Source of the DNA: Idiomarina tyrosinivorans
GTDB taxonomy: Bacteria; Pseudomonadota; Gammaproteobacteria; Enterobacterales; Alteromonadaceae
Direction: 5' to 3'
Assembly (NCBI RefSeq): GCF_003987475.1
Contig: NZ_PIQH01000011.1
Location: 1 to 54,880, forward strand
Length of the DNA: 54,880 bases
Both the position numbers and the translations under genes were made by a program. This document shows, piece after piece, positions 46,070 to 54,870 of this stretch. The notes under the pieces are model-generated. The model was not told where the DNA came from. It saw only the letters and a list, made by a program, of their open reading frames with translations, and did no database searches. Each line of letters starts with the position of its first letter. The stretch's first letter is position 1.

Positions 46070-48199
46070 ATGAAAATTACCGTTCGTAGCTTAGCGCTAG
46101 CAACCTTAACTGCGGCGCTAGTCAGTTGTTCAACCACACCCCCTGAACCGCAGCAGACAGGGATGCAATACCCTGATTCTCCACGTGGTGATCAGACCGA
46201 TAATTATCACGGCACCATGGTTGCGGATCCTTACCGCTGGTTGGAGCAATTAGGTTCTACTTCGGTTAACACTTGGGTCGAACAGCAAAATGCGGTATCA
46301 GAGCCCTACTTAACGCAGCTTCCCAAATTTCAAGCGATTAAACAGCGCATGACCGATTTATGGAATTATGAAAAGGTCAGCACCCCAAGCAAATATGGGA
46401 ACCATTACTTTTTTTACCGTAACAATGGCCTACAGAACCAATCGGTATTGTATGTGCAAGACGATCTGGCGAGCCCACCGCGAGTATTGATCGACCCCAA
46501 TACCTTCCGAGACGATGGCACCGTGTCATTGGCACGCACCAAAATTTCGCCAGACGCCAATTACATTGCCTACGCCACCTCAGACGGTGGCAGCGACTGG
46601 ACCGAATTTTATGTCCGCGATATTGCCACGGGCAAAGATTTGCCTGACCATATTCGTGGCACCAAATTTACCAACGTAGCATGGCGCCCGAACGAGACCG
46701 GTTTTTATTACAGTCGCTATCCGCTAGACGAAAACGGTCAGTATGACGACCATCTACCAGTTGCTGTGTATTATCACGAGTTAGGAACCGCGCAGGCTGA
46801 CGATCCGTTGGTGTATGCCAATCACAATCAGCCAAGTTGGAATCCTTACCCGCAAATTACCGACGACGGCAAGTACCTACTGTTGAACGTTACCCATGGT
46901 TACGCTGCTAATGCCGTGCTATGGCGTCGACTGGACCGACCCAAAGCCGCATTTAAGCCACTGTTTACCGACTGGGATGGCACCTACAGTTACATTACCA
47001 GTGTTGGTAATAAGCTCTATTTCCGTACTACCGCAAACGCTCAAACCGGCAAACTGATTGCCGTCGACCCTGAAGCGGCTGACCAGTCGGTGGAAACCGT
47101 TATTGCTGCTCAACAGCAAACGTTGCAGAAAATTTCTCGTGTAGCTGACACCTTGTTTGCCAATTATCTGCAAGATGCGAAATCGCGCGTTGTGCTTTAC
47201 GATTTGGCCGGTAATGTCGAGAAAGAGTTACCGCTACCGGGCATTGGAACCGTGTCTGGCTTTAATGGAAGCCACAATGCAGATGAGACATTTTTCCGTT
47301 TTTCTGGGTTCACTGAGCCAGGAAAAGTGTACCGCATGCAATTGCCATCGCAGCGCACCACGCTGTGGTATGAAACTCAGGTTCCGGTGAAGTTAGACGA
47401 CTACCAAACCGAACAAGTGTTCTATACCAGTACGGATGGCACCAAAGTACCGATGTTTATTGTTCACAAACAGGGAATAAAGCGTACTGGCGAGCACCCC
47501 ACCCTATTGTATGGGTATGGCGGGTTTAATATCTCGCTTACCCCGAGTTACAGCGTCACCCGTATGGTGTGGTTAGAGATGGGCGGTGTGTTAGCCATTC
47601 CTAATTTACGCGGTGGTGGTGAATATGGCGAAGCTTGGCATCAAGCGGGTACCAAATTGCACAAGCAACAGGTGTTCGACGACTTTATTGCCGCTGCCCA
47701 ATGGTTAATTGATAACCGCTATACCAACAGCGATAAACTGGCGATTCAAGGCGCCAGTAACGGCGGTCTATTGGTGGGTGCGACACTGACCCAACGCCCA
47801 GATTTATTTGCCGCAGCACTACCCGCTGTAGGTGTGTTAGATATGCTCCGCTATGACACCGCCAGCGCTAATGCTAAGGGATGGAGTAGTGATTATGGGT
47901 TGAGCGAGAATGCCGACGAATTTGCTGCATTGTACGCTTATTCACCGGTTCACAATACCGAACCTGGAACCTGTTACCCAGCCACGCTGATCACCACAGC
48001 TGACCATGATAATCGCGTGGTCCCTTGGCATAGTTATAAATTCGCTGCGGCATTGCAGTACGCGCAAAGCTGCGATAACCCGATTTTGTTAAACGTTGAG
48101 ACACGCGCTGGGCATGGTGCCGGAACCCCGACCTGGATGCAGATCGAGAACTACGCCAAACAGTGGGCTTTTTTGGCGCAACAACTCGACATTAAATAG
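46070..48199 (+). CDS. Prolyl oligopeptidase family lipoprotein
   Basis: A 709-residue S9A serine peptidase. The signal peptide ends in a lipobox (LVSC, about residues 17-20), so it should be lipidated. An N-terminal beta-propeller (about 50-430) is followed by an alpha/beta-hydrolase domain. The nucleophile is in QGASNGGLLVG (many members read GGSNGG), the Asp in TADHDNRVVP and the His in RAGHGAG. LYGYGGFNISLTP and RGGGEYGEAWH are typical. The ATG at 46070 has AAGG at good spacing; the ATG at 46064 is too close to it. Confidence 0.92.
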   Translation: MKITVRSLALATLTAALVSCSTTPPEPQQTGMQYPDSPRGDQTDNYHGTMVADPYRWLEQLGSTSVNTWVEQQNAVSEPYLTQLPKFQAIKQRMTDLWNYEKVSTPSKYGNHYFFYRNNGLQNQSVLYVQDDLASPPRVLIDPNTFRDDGTVSLARTKISPDANYIAYATSDGGSDWTEFYVRDIATGKDLPDHIRGTKFTNVAWRPNETGFYYSRYPLDENGQYDDHLPVAVYYHELGTAQADDPLVYANHNQPSWNPYPQITDDGKYLLLNVTHGYAANAVLWRRLDRPKAAFKPLFTDWDGTYSYITSVGNKLYFRTTANAQTGKLIAVDPEAADQSVETVIAAQQQTLQKISRVADTLFANYLQDAKSRVVLYDLAGNVEKELPLPGIGTVSGFNGSHNADETFFRFSGFTEPGKVYRMQLPSQRTTLWYETQVPVKLDDYQTEQVFYTSTDGTKVPMFIVHKQGIKRTGEHPTLLYGYGGFNISLTPSYSVTRMVWLEMGGVLAIPNLRGGGEYGEAWHQAGTKLHKQQVFDDFIAAAQWLIDNRYTNSDKLAIQGASNGGLLVGATLTQRPDLFAAALPAVGVLDMLRYDTASANAKGWSSDYGLSENADEFAALYAYSPVHNTEPGTCYPATLITTADHDNRVVPWHSYKFAAALQYAQSCDNPILLNVETRAGHGAGTPTWMQIENYAKQWAFLAQQLDIK

Positions 48200-48267
48200 C
48201 CAAAATATGCTATCTTTCGCGGTCTAACGTTATCGTTCACTCGTAAGAGAAAAAGGAACACTAATCA

Positions 48268-49470
48268 ATGTCTAAAGTGTTAATCATTGGAGCCGGCGGC
48301 GTCGCCGGTGTGGTAGTAAAAAAGTGTGCAGCGCTACCTGAGTATTTCTCAGAAATCCATTTAGCCAGCCGCACAGTGTCTAAGTGCGAAGCGCTCCAAA
48401 AAGAAGTCGGCAAAGACCGCGTTAAAGGCGTATATGCTGTGGATGCCGACGATAGCCAACAAGTGGTCGAATTAATTCGCAAAGTTGAGCCGGCGCTAGT
48501 GATTAACGTGGCGTTGCCTTATCAAGACTTGCCAATTATGGATGCTTGCTTAGAAACCGGCGTGCATTACCTTGATACTGCCAACTACGAACCAAAAGAC
48601 GAAGCCAAGTTCGAATACTCTTGGCAGTGGGCGTACCAAGACAAGTTTAAAGAAAAAGGCATTATGGCGCTGCTAGGTGCTGGCTTTGACCCTGGTGTTA
48701 CCAACGTGTTCACCGCTTATGCGGCGAAGCACTATTTCGATGAAATCCATTACTTGGATATTGTTGACTGTAATGGTGGTGACCATGGTCAGGCCTTTGC
48801 CACGAACTTCAACCCGGAAATCAATATTCGCGAAATTACCCAAAAAGGGAAGTTCTGGGAAAATGGCGATTGGCACGAAACCGACCCAATCAGCGTTCGC
48901 AAAGATTTGGATTATCCAAACGTTGGGGTACGCGCTTCTTACCTGTTATTCCACGAAGAGCTGGAATCACTGGTTAAGCACTTCCCAAGTATTAAACGCG
49001 CACGTTTCTGGATGACCTTTGGTGACCAGTATTTGACCCACTTGCGGGTGCTCGAGAATGTTGGCATGACCTCAATTGAGCCGGTTGAATTCCAAGGCAA
49101 TAAGATTGTGCCATTGGAGTTCTTGAAAGCGGTTCTGCCTAACCCAGGCTCACTGGCTGAAGGCTATACCGGCAAAACCTGCATCGGTACCTACGTCACT
49201 GGCTTAAAAGATGGCGAAGAAAAAACCATCTTCATCTACAACAACTGCGACCACGCCGAAACGAACCGAGAAGTTGGCGCCCAAGCAGTATCTTACACCA
49301 CCGGTGTGCCGGCAATGATCGGGGCATCGCTAATGCTACAAGGCGAATGGATGAAGCCGGGCGTTTGGAACATGGAACAATTCGACCCAGACGAATTTAT
49401 GGCACGCTTGAACAAGTACGGTTTGCCATGGCAAGTGGTTGAGTGTGAACGTCCATTTGAACAGCAATAA
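48268..49470 (+). CDS. Carboxynorspermidine synthase (saccharopine dehydrogenase-like)
   Basis: A 400-residue NADPH-dependent enzyme of the saccharopine dehydrogenase family. It starts VLIIGAGGVAGVVVKKCA and has GVHYLDTANYEP, ALLGAGFDPGVTNVF and a C-terminal YTTGVPAMIGASLML. Next to nspC it is best read as carboxynorspermidine/carboxyspermidine dehydrogenase, which condenses L-aspartate semialdehyde with diaminopropane or putrescine. Lysine-pathway saccharopine dehydrogenase is less likely given this neighbour. Diaminobutyrate genes are not in the window, so spermidine rather than norspermidine may be the product. Confidence 0.9.
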   Translation: MSKVLIIGAGGVAGVVVKKCAALPEYFSEIHLASRTVSKCEALQKEVGKDRVKGVYAVDADDSQQVVELIRKVEPALVINVALPYQDLPIMDACLETGVHYLDTANYEPKDEAKFEYSWQWAYQDKFKEKGIMALLGAGFDPGVTNVFTAYAAKHYFDEIHYLDIVDCNGGDHGQAFATNFNPEINIREITQKGKFWENGDWHETDPISVRKDLDYPNVGVRASYLLFHEELESLVKHFPSIKRARFWMTFGDQYLTHLRVLENVGMTSIEPVEFQGNKIVPLEFLKAVLPNPGSLAEGYTGKTCIGTYVTGLKDGEEKTIFIYNNCDHAETNREVGAQAVSYTTGVPAMIGASLMLQGEWMKPGVWNMEQFDPDEFMARLNKYGLPWQVVECERPFEQQ

Positions 49471-49477
49471 TTGTGTT

Positions 49478-49497
49478 GGCGCCCTTTGCAGGGCGCC
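49478..49497 (+). other. Intercistronic hairpin before nspC
   Basis: GGCGCCC (49478-49484) pairs with GGGCGCC (49491-49497). No T run follows, so it is not a normal terminator. It lies 21 bases before the nspC start and may stabilise or tune the mRNA. Confidence 0.5.
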
Positions 49498-49518
49498 GCT
49501 TCCTGAAGAGATTTCCCT

Positions 49519-50655
49519 ATGACTTCTGTCTATACCGACTCGCGTATTCCATCACCTTGCTACTTGTTGGATGAAGCAGCGTTGAAAGCCAACGTTCAAT
49601 TAATGCAGCACGTGCAACAGCAAAGCGGTGCAAAAATTATTTTGGCGCTTAAAGGTTTTGCCATGTGGAGTGCCTTTCCGATTATTCGCGATTACCTCTA
49701 CGGCTGCACAGCAAGTTCTGTGTGGGAAGCCAAACTCGCCCATGAGGAAATGGGAAAAGAAGTGCATGCCTATGCGCCTGCATACAAGCAGGAGGACATT
49801 GACGAGCTCTGCAAACTGGTTAACCACCTATCATTTAACAGTATTTCGCAGTGGCAGCGTTATCAACAACAAGTTCGTGACGCTGGCATCTCTGTCGGAT
49901 TACGAGTGAACCCTGAGCATCAAGAAGCTGAAACGGAGCTTTACGATCCTAGCGCGCCAGGCTCGCGACTAGGCGTCCGCGCGGATCAACTTGAAGGTGT
50001 TGATTTATCCGGCGTCGAAGGTTTACACGTGCATAATCTATGCGAGTGTGACTCTTACGCCCTAGAACGCACCTTGAGCGCGGTCGAAGAGAAGTTTGGT
50101 AAGTATTTAACGCAAATGAAATGGCTAAATCTTGGTGGCGGCCATTTAATGACTCGCGAAGGCTACGATGTTGACCATCTTATTCAACAGCTTCAACGTT
50201 TGCAGCAAACTTACGACATTGAGGTGATACTGGAACCCGGCTCAGCGGTAGCCTGGCGTACCGGTCCACTGATTTGCGAAGTGGTGGATATTGTTGAAAA
50301 TGGTGGCCTAATTGCCATGCTAGATATCTCTGCGACAGCGCACATGCCCGATGTACTAGAGATGCCTTACCGGCCAACCATTACCGATGCGGCGCTTCCC
50401 AACGAAAAGGATTACGCCTACAAGCTCGGTGGCAATAGTTGTTTGGCTGGCGATGTCATCGGTGAATACAGTTTCGATCGTCCGCTAAGGGTCGGCGACC
50501 GCTTAGTCTTTGAGGACATGATGCACTACACCATGGTCAAGACGACCTTCTTCAATGGTGTTCAACACCCAACGATTGCTATCTTGCGAGAGTCCGGTGA
50601 GTTAGACATAGTGCGTCAATTCAATTACCACGATTTTCGTTCGCGGTTATCTTAA
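49519..50655 (+). CDS. nspC: Carboxynorspermidine decarboxylase
   Basis: A PLP-dependent alanine-racemase-fold decarboxylase of 378 residues. The PLP lysine is in ILALKGFAMW near residue 44. LHVHNLCECDSY, WLNLGGGHLMTREGYD and LEPGSAVAW follow, and YKLGGNSCLAGDVIGEY is the C-terminal active-site block. It decarboxylates carboxynorspermidine or carboxyspermidine. GAAGAG precedes the ATG. Its stop uses the TTAA shared with motX on the other strand. Confidence 0.95.
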   Translation: MTSVYTDSRIPSPCYLLDEAALKANVQLMQHVQQQSGAKIILALKGFAMWSAFPIIRDYLYGCTASSVWEAKLAHEEMGKEVHAYAPAYKQEDIDELCKLVNHLSFNSISQWQRYQQQVRDAGISVGLRVNPEHQEAETELYDPSAPGSRLGVRADQLEGVDLSGVEGLHVHNLCECDSYALERTLSAVEEKFGKYLTQMKWLNLGGGHLMTREGYDVDHLIQQLQRLQQTYDIEVILEPGSAVAWRTGPLICEVVDIVENGGLIAMLDISATAHMPDVLEMPYRPTITDAALPNEKDYAYKLGGNSCLAGDVIGEYSFDRPLRVGDRLVFEDMMHYTMVKTTFFNGVQHPTIAILRESGELDIVRQFNYHDFRSRLS

Positions 50656-51269
50656 TCTAACGGCCTCTTTGCCCGCTCAACGACCGATGCGGGCATTTTC
50701 TTCGCCAGTTGTCGAAGCTCATCGGCAATGCGCTGATGCGTCGCAGCATCGCCTGTTACCGCATTGTGTAGCCAATGATAGGCAGCCTCAAAGTCGTACG
50801 GGCTGCCATTTCCCTTATTGAGGATGCTGGCAAAGCGCAGTTGCGCGGGTAAATACCCCAATGAAGACGCTTCACGCAAATACAATACCGCGCGGTCGAC
50901 ATCCTTTTGTACTAGAGTGCCTTGATGGTAGTAGCGCCCTAGTTGCTCAAGTGCTTGCACTAAGCCTTGCTGCGCGGCTAATTCCATATAATGCAGGCCT
51001 AATTCAACCCTACGGTCATAACAAACGCCCCAGGCTAACATATCGCCGTATAAGAACTGGTAAGTCGGCCGTTTTTCAATTGCCGCTTGCGCTTCGATAT
51101 CTTGCACCAGCTGGCATCTATCAACATCTCGAACCTGTTGTAGATGGCTGTTTTGGTTAAACATCTCAACCAAATCTGCATCGCTGTATAGTTGCACGGC
51201 GCGCATTTCCTGAGCACAGGCATGACCGCTAACAAGCAACAATGTGAGCAATAGTATCCGACGCAACAT
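50652..51269 (-). CDS. motX: Sodium-type polar flagellar motor protein MotX
   Basis: A 205-residue periplasmic protein with a signal peptide (1-19, cleavage after ACA). Sel1-like repeats run from about 85 to 170 (LGLHYMELAAQQGLVQALEQLGRYYHQG and the next unit). The conserved DRCQLVQDIEA and GDMLAWGVCYDRR segments and the ending VERAKRPLD match Vibrio MotX. MotX with MotY forms the T-ring that anchors the Na+-driven PomAB stator. No motY is in the window. It is the gene after coaX with a three-base gap. Confidence 0.85.
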   Translation of the reverse strand: MLRRILLLTLLLVSGHACAQEMRAVQLYSDADLVEMFNQNSHLQQVRDVDRCQLVQDIEAQAAIEKRPTYQFLYGDMLAWGVCYDRRVELGLHYMELAAQQGLVQALEQLGRYYHQGTLVQKDVDRAVLYLREASSLGYLPAQLRFASILNKGNGSPYDFEAAYHWLHNAVTGDAATHQRIADELRQLAKKMPASVVERAKRPLD

Positions 51270-51272
51270 CTT

Positions 51273-52067
51273 TCACTCTTTCCAGTTAAATAGCCGACTA
51301 ATTTCTATATCGGTTAAATCCAGCAAATCTTGACTCTGTCCCCACAGTAATAAGCCTAAAGTCACTAAGTCTTTTTTGTAGTAATAATCTGCATCGTAGC
51401 TGAGTGGTTGGCACAACGACGTCGGGCCAGTTTCAACAATAGCAAACCGCCGCGTCCCAAAACACTGTTCACTGGTATTTATGGCCTGTCGGACTGCGCC
51501 CGTCAGAGCTGCGTAAATCCCCAAACTAACGCCAGCTTGGGTATTCACAGCGGGGGCTAATGTAGCATTCTCGGCATTATTCTCTAGCCCAGTCCGCACG
51601 CGCGACGTGGCAGTATTTAAGCTGTTTCTCATTAACCGCTCGCCTGGGGTTATCCATCCCCCTAAATGCTGCCCAGCGGCTGTCAGCCAATCAAAGGTTA
51701 GCGCGGTGCCATGGTCGATGGTCAGTGTCGGTTGCTGCAACGCACAATGACTTGCTAAGAGCGTGAGCCAACGATCAACGCCCAAATTCTCCGGCTGTGC
51801 ATAAGCATTTACCACGCCACTGCATTCGCTTGTGCTAGTGGCCCAGTGAATGGGTTCATTCACAATGGCCTCAATAAAGGCTTGCGTATCAGCGTTGGCG
51901 ACGCAACTCCCCAAAATAACTTGGACCTTAGCGACTATCGTCTGTAACCAGTTTTGCAGCGCAGAACTATCAGCTGAATAATGCCATTGCTGCCGTTCCA
52001 ACACTGAACCATCAGCGTACGTCACCAGCTTCAATGAGCTATTACCAGCATCAAGGCAAAGTATCAT
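51273..52067 (-). CDS. coaX: Type III pantothenate kinase
   Basis: Phosphorylates pantothenate at the start of coenzyme A synthesis. The ASKHA-type fold shows ILCLDAGNSSLKLV (phosphate 1), LGVDRWLTLLASH, LTIDHGTALTFDW and GGWITPGERLMRNSL. 264 residues is usual. The position between birA and motX parallels E. coli, where coaA (a different kinase type) follows birA. The ATG shares one base with the birA stop. Confidence 0.93.
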   Translation of the reverse strand: MILCLDAGNSSLKLVTYADGSVLERQQWHYSADSSALQNWLQTIVAKVQVILGSCVANADTQAFIEAIVNEPIHWATSTSECSGVVNAYAQPENLGVDRWLTLLASHCALQQPTLTIDHGTALTFDWLTAAGQHLGGWITPGERLMRNSLNTATSRVRTGLENNAENATLAPAVNTQAGVSLGIYAALTGAVRQAINTSEQCFGTRRFAIVETGPTSLCQPLSYDADYYYKKDLVTLGLLLWGQSQDLLDLTDIEISRLFNWKE

Positions 52068-53041
52068 CAGTTGAGCCCTCGCAGAGATAACTCACCAGCG
52101 AAATAACGAGTGTGCTTGCCTTGTTGCTCCAAAATAAGCGCACCATTCTCGTCAATGCCGCGAGCAATCCCTGTCACTTCTCGATTTCCCATGATCAATT
52201 TCACTGGCTGGTTTGCATAGCGGTCCCACTCTAGCCATTCGCCCAATAGCGGTGCCAAACCTTGTTCCTGATACTGTTGTAACGCCGCATATATCGCACT
52301 TAACAGGTCCGCGGCCAACTGGTTGCGACTGATCTCTCGCGGCAAAGCGTCAGCTAACTGGGCCCACGGTTGATCAATCGCTGTCACATCCGGATCAGTC
52401 ATGTTGATGTTGACTCCCATCCCAATGATCGCATGTGCACTACCGCTACTCTGCCCCTCAAGCTCCACCAAGATGCCAGCGACCTTGCGCCCGTCGATGT
52501 AGATATCGTTAGGCCATTTTAATTCCACATTAGCAATGCCATAACTGGCTAATTGTCGAGCTACTGCGATGCCCACCACAATACTTAGCCCCATAGCGCC
52601 CTGCACACCATCGGCTAACTGCCAATAGAGGCTGAGGTAAAGGTTACTCCCGTAGGGCGAATGCCAAATCTTTCCACGACGCCCGCGGCCGGCTGTTTGA
52701 GCTTCGGCAAAGAGGCTGTAACCGTTACTCAAGTGCTTTTGTTCAACCCGTTGTTTGATTTCATCGTTGGTCGACCCCACCACGGAGAGCACGTCAAACT
52801 CGGGTAACGTCTGTTGGGTGACCGTAGAAATAGCATCTTTGGTCAATAGCTCCAACTCTCGACTGAGAGCATAACCCTTGCCTGAAACACTAAACACGTC
52901 CAGTCCAAGCGCTTTGATCCGTTCCACCATTTGATGCACCGCGGCGCGACTGACGCCTAAGATCTCTCCTAGGGCTTCGCCGGAATGAAATTGACCATCA
53001 GCCAGCAGCTTTAACAACTGATTAATTCGCTGTTGCTTCAT
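52067..53041 (-). CDS. birA: Biotin-protein ligase and biotin operon repressor BirA
   Basis: A 324-residue bifunctional protein. A winged-helix DNA-binding domain covers 1-65 (SGEALGEILGVSRAAVHQMVERI). The ligase domain has AGRGRRGKIWHSPYGSNLYLS, which binds biotinyl-AMP, and VELKWPNDIYIDGRKVAGILVE. A C-terminal SH3-like domain follows. It therefore should both biotinylate BCCP and repress biotin genes, but no bio genes or operator are in the window. It is coupled to murB by ATGA. Confidence 0.96.
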   Translation of the reverse strand: MKQQRINQLLKLLADGQFHSGEALGEILGVSRAAVHQMVERIKALGLDVFSVSGKGYALSRELELLTKDAISTVTQQTLPEFDVLSVVGSTNDEIKQRVEQKHLSNGYSLFAEAQTAGRGRRGKIWHSPYGSNLYLSLYWQLADGVQGAMGLSIVVGIAVARQLASYGIANVELKWPNDIYIDGRKVAGILVELEGQSSGSAHAIIGMGVNINMTDPDVTAIDQPWAQLADALPREISRNQLAADLLSAIYAALQQYQEQGLAPLLGEWLEWDRYANQPVKLIMGNREVTGIARGIDENGALILEQQGKHTRYFAGELSLRGLN

Positions 53042-54033
53042 AGCTCTACCAATCCCTGCTCTCCTACTAGCCGTACCTCGGGTTCTAGGTTTACCTTGAA
53101 CGCGGATTCAACGCTTGCCATAACCTTTGTCGCCAGCGCCTTTAACGATGCGCTTGTCGCACCACCACTATTCATTAGCACCAATGCTTGGCGTGGATTC
53201 ACTTGTGCGCCGTTACATTCATAGCCTTTTAAACCTAACTGATCAATCATCCAACCGGCCGCCAATTTCACCTGTGTTGTGGTAACAGGGTAATACACAA
53301 TATCGGGATATTGTTGTTGCAGTTTATGTAGCTGCGCTGTGCTTACCACAGGATTTTTAAAAAACGAACCGGCATTCGGTTGCCTTTCGGGGTCGGGAAG
53401 CTTGGTTCGTCGCACTCGAATGACTTCATCCATAATTGTCGCAGCATCGCTATCTGCCGCCAGTCCCTTAAGGTCGGCGTAGCTTAACGTCGGGTGCCAA
53501 GCTTTAGTCAAATACAGTTCTACCTGAGCAATGACCCAACGTCCAACCTGTTGCTTAAAAACACTGTCGCGATAACCGAAGCAGCATGCGTCGCTATCAA
53601 AGGTTTGCCAACAATGCTGTTGGGTATCCCAAGCCAACACCTTGCCAATAAAGCGGCTGAGTTCTACCCCGTAAGCTCCGATGTTTTGAACAGGTGCAGC
53701 ACCAACGGTACCGGGAATCAGTGCAAGATTCTCTAATCCAGGCATGCCTTCTGTTACCGTGCGTAACACTAGCTCATGCCAATCTTCACCGGCAGCAACG
53801 GTGATTTTATATGCCTCGGACTGTTCCTCGATTTGTACGCCTCGGTTGCGCACTAAATAAACCGTGCCTTGATAATCAGAAACAAAAATAGAATTCGAAC
53901 CCCTGCCTAGGATCCAATAAGGTGAAGTTGTATCGATCTGCTCAAAATCTGCCAGTGCATTCAACTGTGCAACGCACCGCGCTTTTGCCGGTAACCGAAA
54001 AGTGTGTAACGAAGAAAGATCCACCAAAGCCAT
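53038..54033 (-). CDS. murB: UDP-N-acetylenolpyruvoylglucosamine reductase
   Basis: The FAD enzyme that makes UDP-MurNAc in peptidoglycan synthesis. The 331-residue type I form shows WILGRGSNSIFVSDYQG (FAD), TVGAAPVQNIGAYGVEL, CCFGYRDSVFK and the PNAGSFFKNP active-site block, ending in the NSGGATSASL region. As in E. coli it lies downstream of an rRNA operon. The 718 bases between it and the 5S gene are filled by REP-type repeats and a terminator. Confidence 0.97.
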   Translation of the reverse strand: MALVDLSSLHTFRLPAKARCVAQLNALADFEQIDTTSPYWILGRGSNSIFVSDYQGTVYLVRNRGVQIEEQSEAYKITVAAGEDWHELVLRTVTEGMPGLENLALIPGTVGAAPVQNIGAYGVELSRFIGKVLAWDTQQHCWQTFDSDACCFGYRDSVFKQQVGRWVIAQVELYLTKAWHPTLSYADLKGLAADSDAATIMDEVIRVRRTKLPDPERQPNAGSFFKNPVVSTAQLHKLQQQYPDIVYYPVTTTQVKLAAGWMIDQLGLKGYECNGAQVNPRQALVLMNSGGATSASLKALATKVMASVESAFKVNLEPEVRLVGEQGLVEL

Positions 54034-54082
54034 CTACACAAACCAGAAAATGTTAGCAGCAGTATACCAAAGAAAGCGCTAA

Positions 54083-54688
54083 GCCGTAGCCCGTTGCTAA
54101 GCCGTAGCCTGTTGCTATGCCGTAGCCTGTTGCTATTGCAACAGGAATTCCGTGATGTTCGGGATTGTCGATGTTCGGGGATCAGAGATCGGGAAAGGCG
54201 GTGGGTGATGTCGATGTCCTGCCGCGGTAGCGGCAGGCTACGGCACGGGGATCCCGCGATCCAGACGTAGCCTGTTGCTATTGCAACAGGAATTCCGTGA
54301 TGTTCGGAGATCAGAGATCGGGGAAGCGGGACGTGATGTCGATGTCCTGCCGCGGTAGCGGCAGGCTACCGCACGGGGCCGCGATCCAGCCGTAGCCTGT
54401 TGCTATCGCAACAGGAATTCCGCGATGTTCGGGATTGTCGATGTTCGGGGATCAGAGATCGGGGAGGCGGCGGGTGATGTCGATGTCCTGCCGCGGTAGC
54501 GGCAGGCTACCGCACTGGAATTCCGCGGTTCAGCCGTAGCCTGTTGCTATTGCAACAGGAATTCCGCGATGTTTGGGGGTTTGCGATGTTTGGGGGTTTG
54601 CGATGTCCGGGATTGTCGATGTTCGGAGATCAGAGATCGGGGAAGCGGCGGGTGATGTCGATGTCCTGCCGCGGTAGCGGCAGGCTAC
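54083..54688. repeat. Array of paired GTAG-type REP palindromes (BIME-like)
   Basis: Four tandem units of 125-155 bases begin at 54121, 54266, 54391 and 54535. Each contains two inverted REP elements. Type A is a GTAG head plus stem CCTGTTGC, loop TATT, stem GCAACAGG (54122-54145, 54267-54290, 54392-54415 with loop TATC, 54536-54559). Type B is the inverse orientation with stem CCTGCCGC and GCGGCAGG and a CTAC tail (54218-54241, 54346-54369, 54487-54510, 54665-54688). Two truncated heads lie at 54083 and 54101 with 18-base spacing. Sequence between elements is also conserved. No RAYT transposase is present. Confidence 0.85.
54566..54599 (+). repeat. 17-base tandem duplication in the fourth REP unit
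   Basis: GCGATGTTTGGGGGTTT occurs twice in a row (54566-54582 and 54583-54599), followed by a third, degenerate start (GCGATGTCC). It explains the extra length of the fourth unit. Confidence 0.8.
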
Positions 54689-54709
54689 GTAGGACACTGG
54701 CCATAAAAT

Positions 54710-54742
54710 AAAAAATCCCCCGCGCTTGCGCACGAGGGATTA
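54710..54742 (-). terminator. rRNA operon terminator
   Basis: On the minus strand AATCCCTCG-TG-CG is followed by CAAG and CGCGGGGGATT, then a run of U. It lies just downstream of the 5S rRNA and separates the rRNA operon from the repeat array and murB. Confidence 0.88.
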
Positions 54743-54751
54743 TTTATTTGA

Positions 54752-54870
54752 AGTCTGGCGGTGTCCTACTCTCACATGGGGAAACCCCACACTACCATCG
54801 GCGCTGGTGCGTTTCACTACTGAGTTCGGAATGGATTCAGGTGGTGCCACACCGCTATGGCCGCCAGACA
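54752..54870 (-). rRNA. rrf: 5S ribosomal RNA
   Basis: About 119 bases on the minus strand, matching the gammaproteobacterial 5S pattern: the ends TGTCTGGCGG and CCGCCAGAC pair to close the molecule, CCGAACTCAGTAGTGAAACG is the loop region, and GCGCCGATGGTAGTGTGGGG and GAGAGTAGG follow. The exact ends are accurate to a few bases. The 23S and 16S genes should lie beyond the right edge; the bases 54871-54880 would be spacer. Confidence 0.96.

Noticed and set aside
54083-54688. CRISPR array
   Set aside because: The spacing between palindromes is irregular and the sequences between them are themselves conserved, so they are not unique spacers; no cas genes are nearby.
54530-54733. 67-residue frame in the REP array
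   Set aside because: It is made of repeat sequence, crosses the rRNA terminator region and has no family features.
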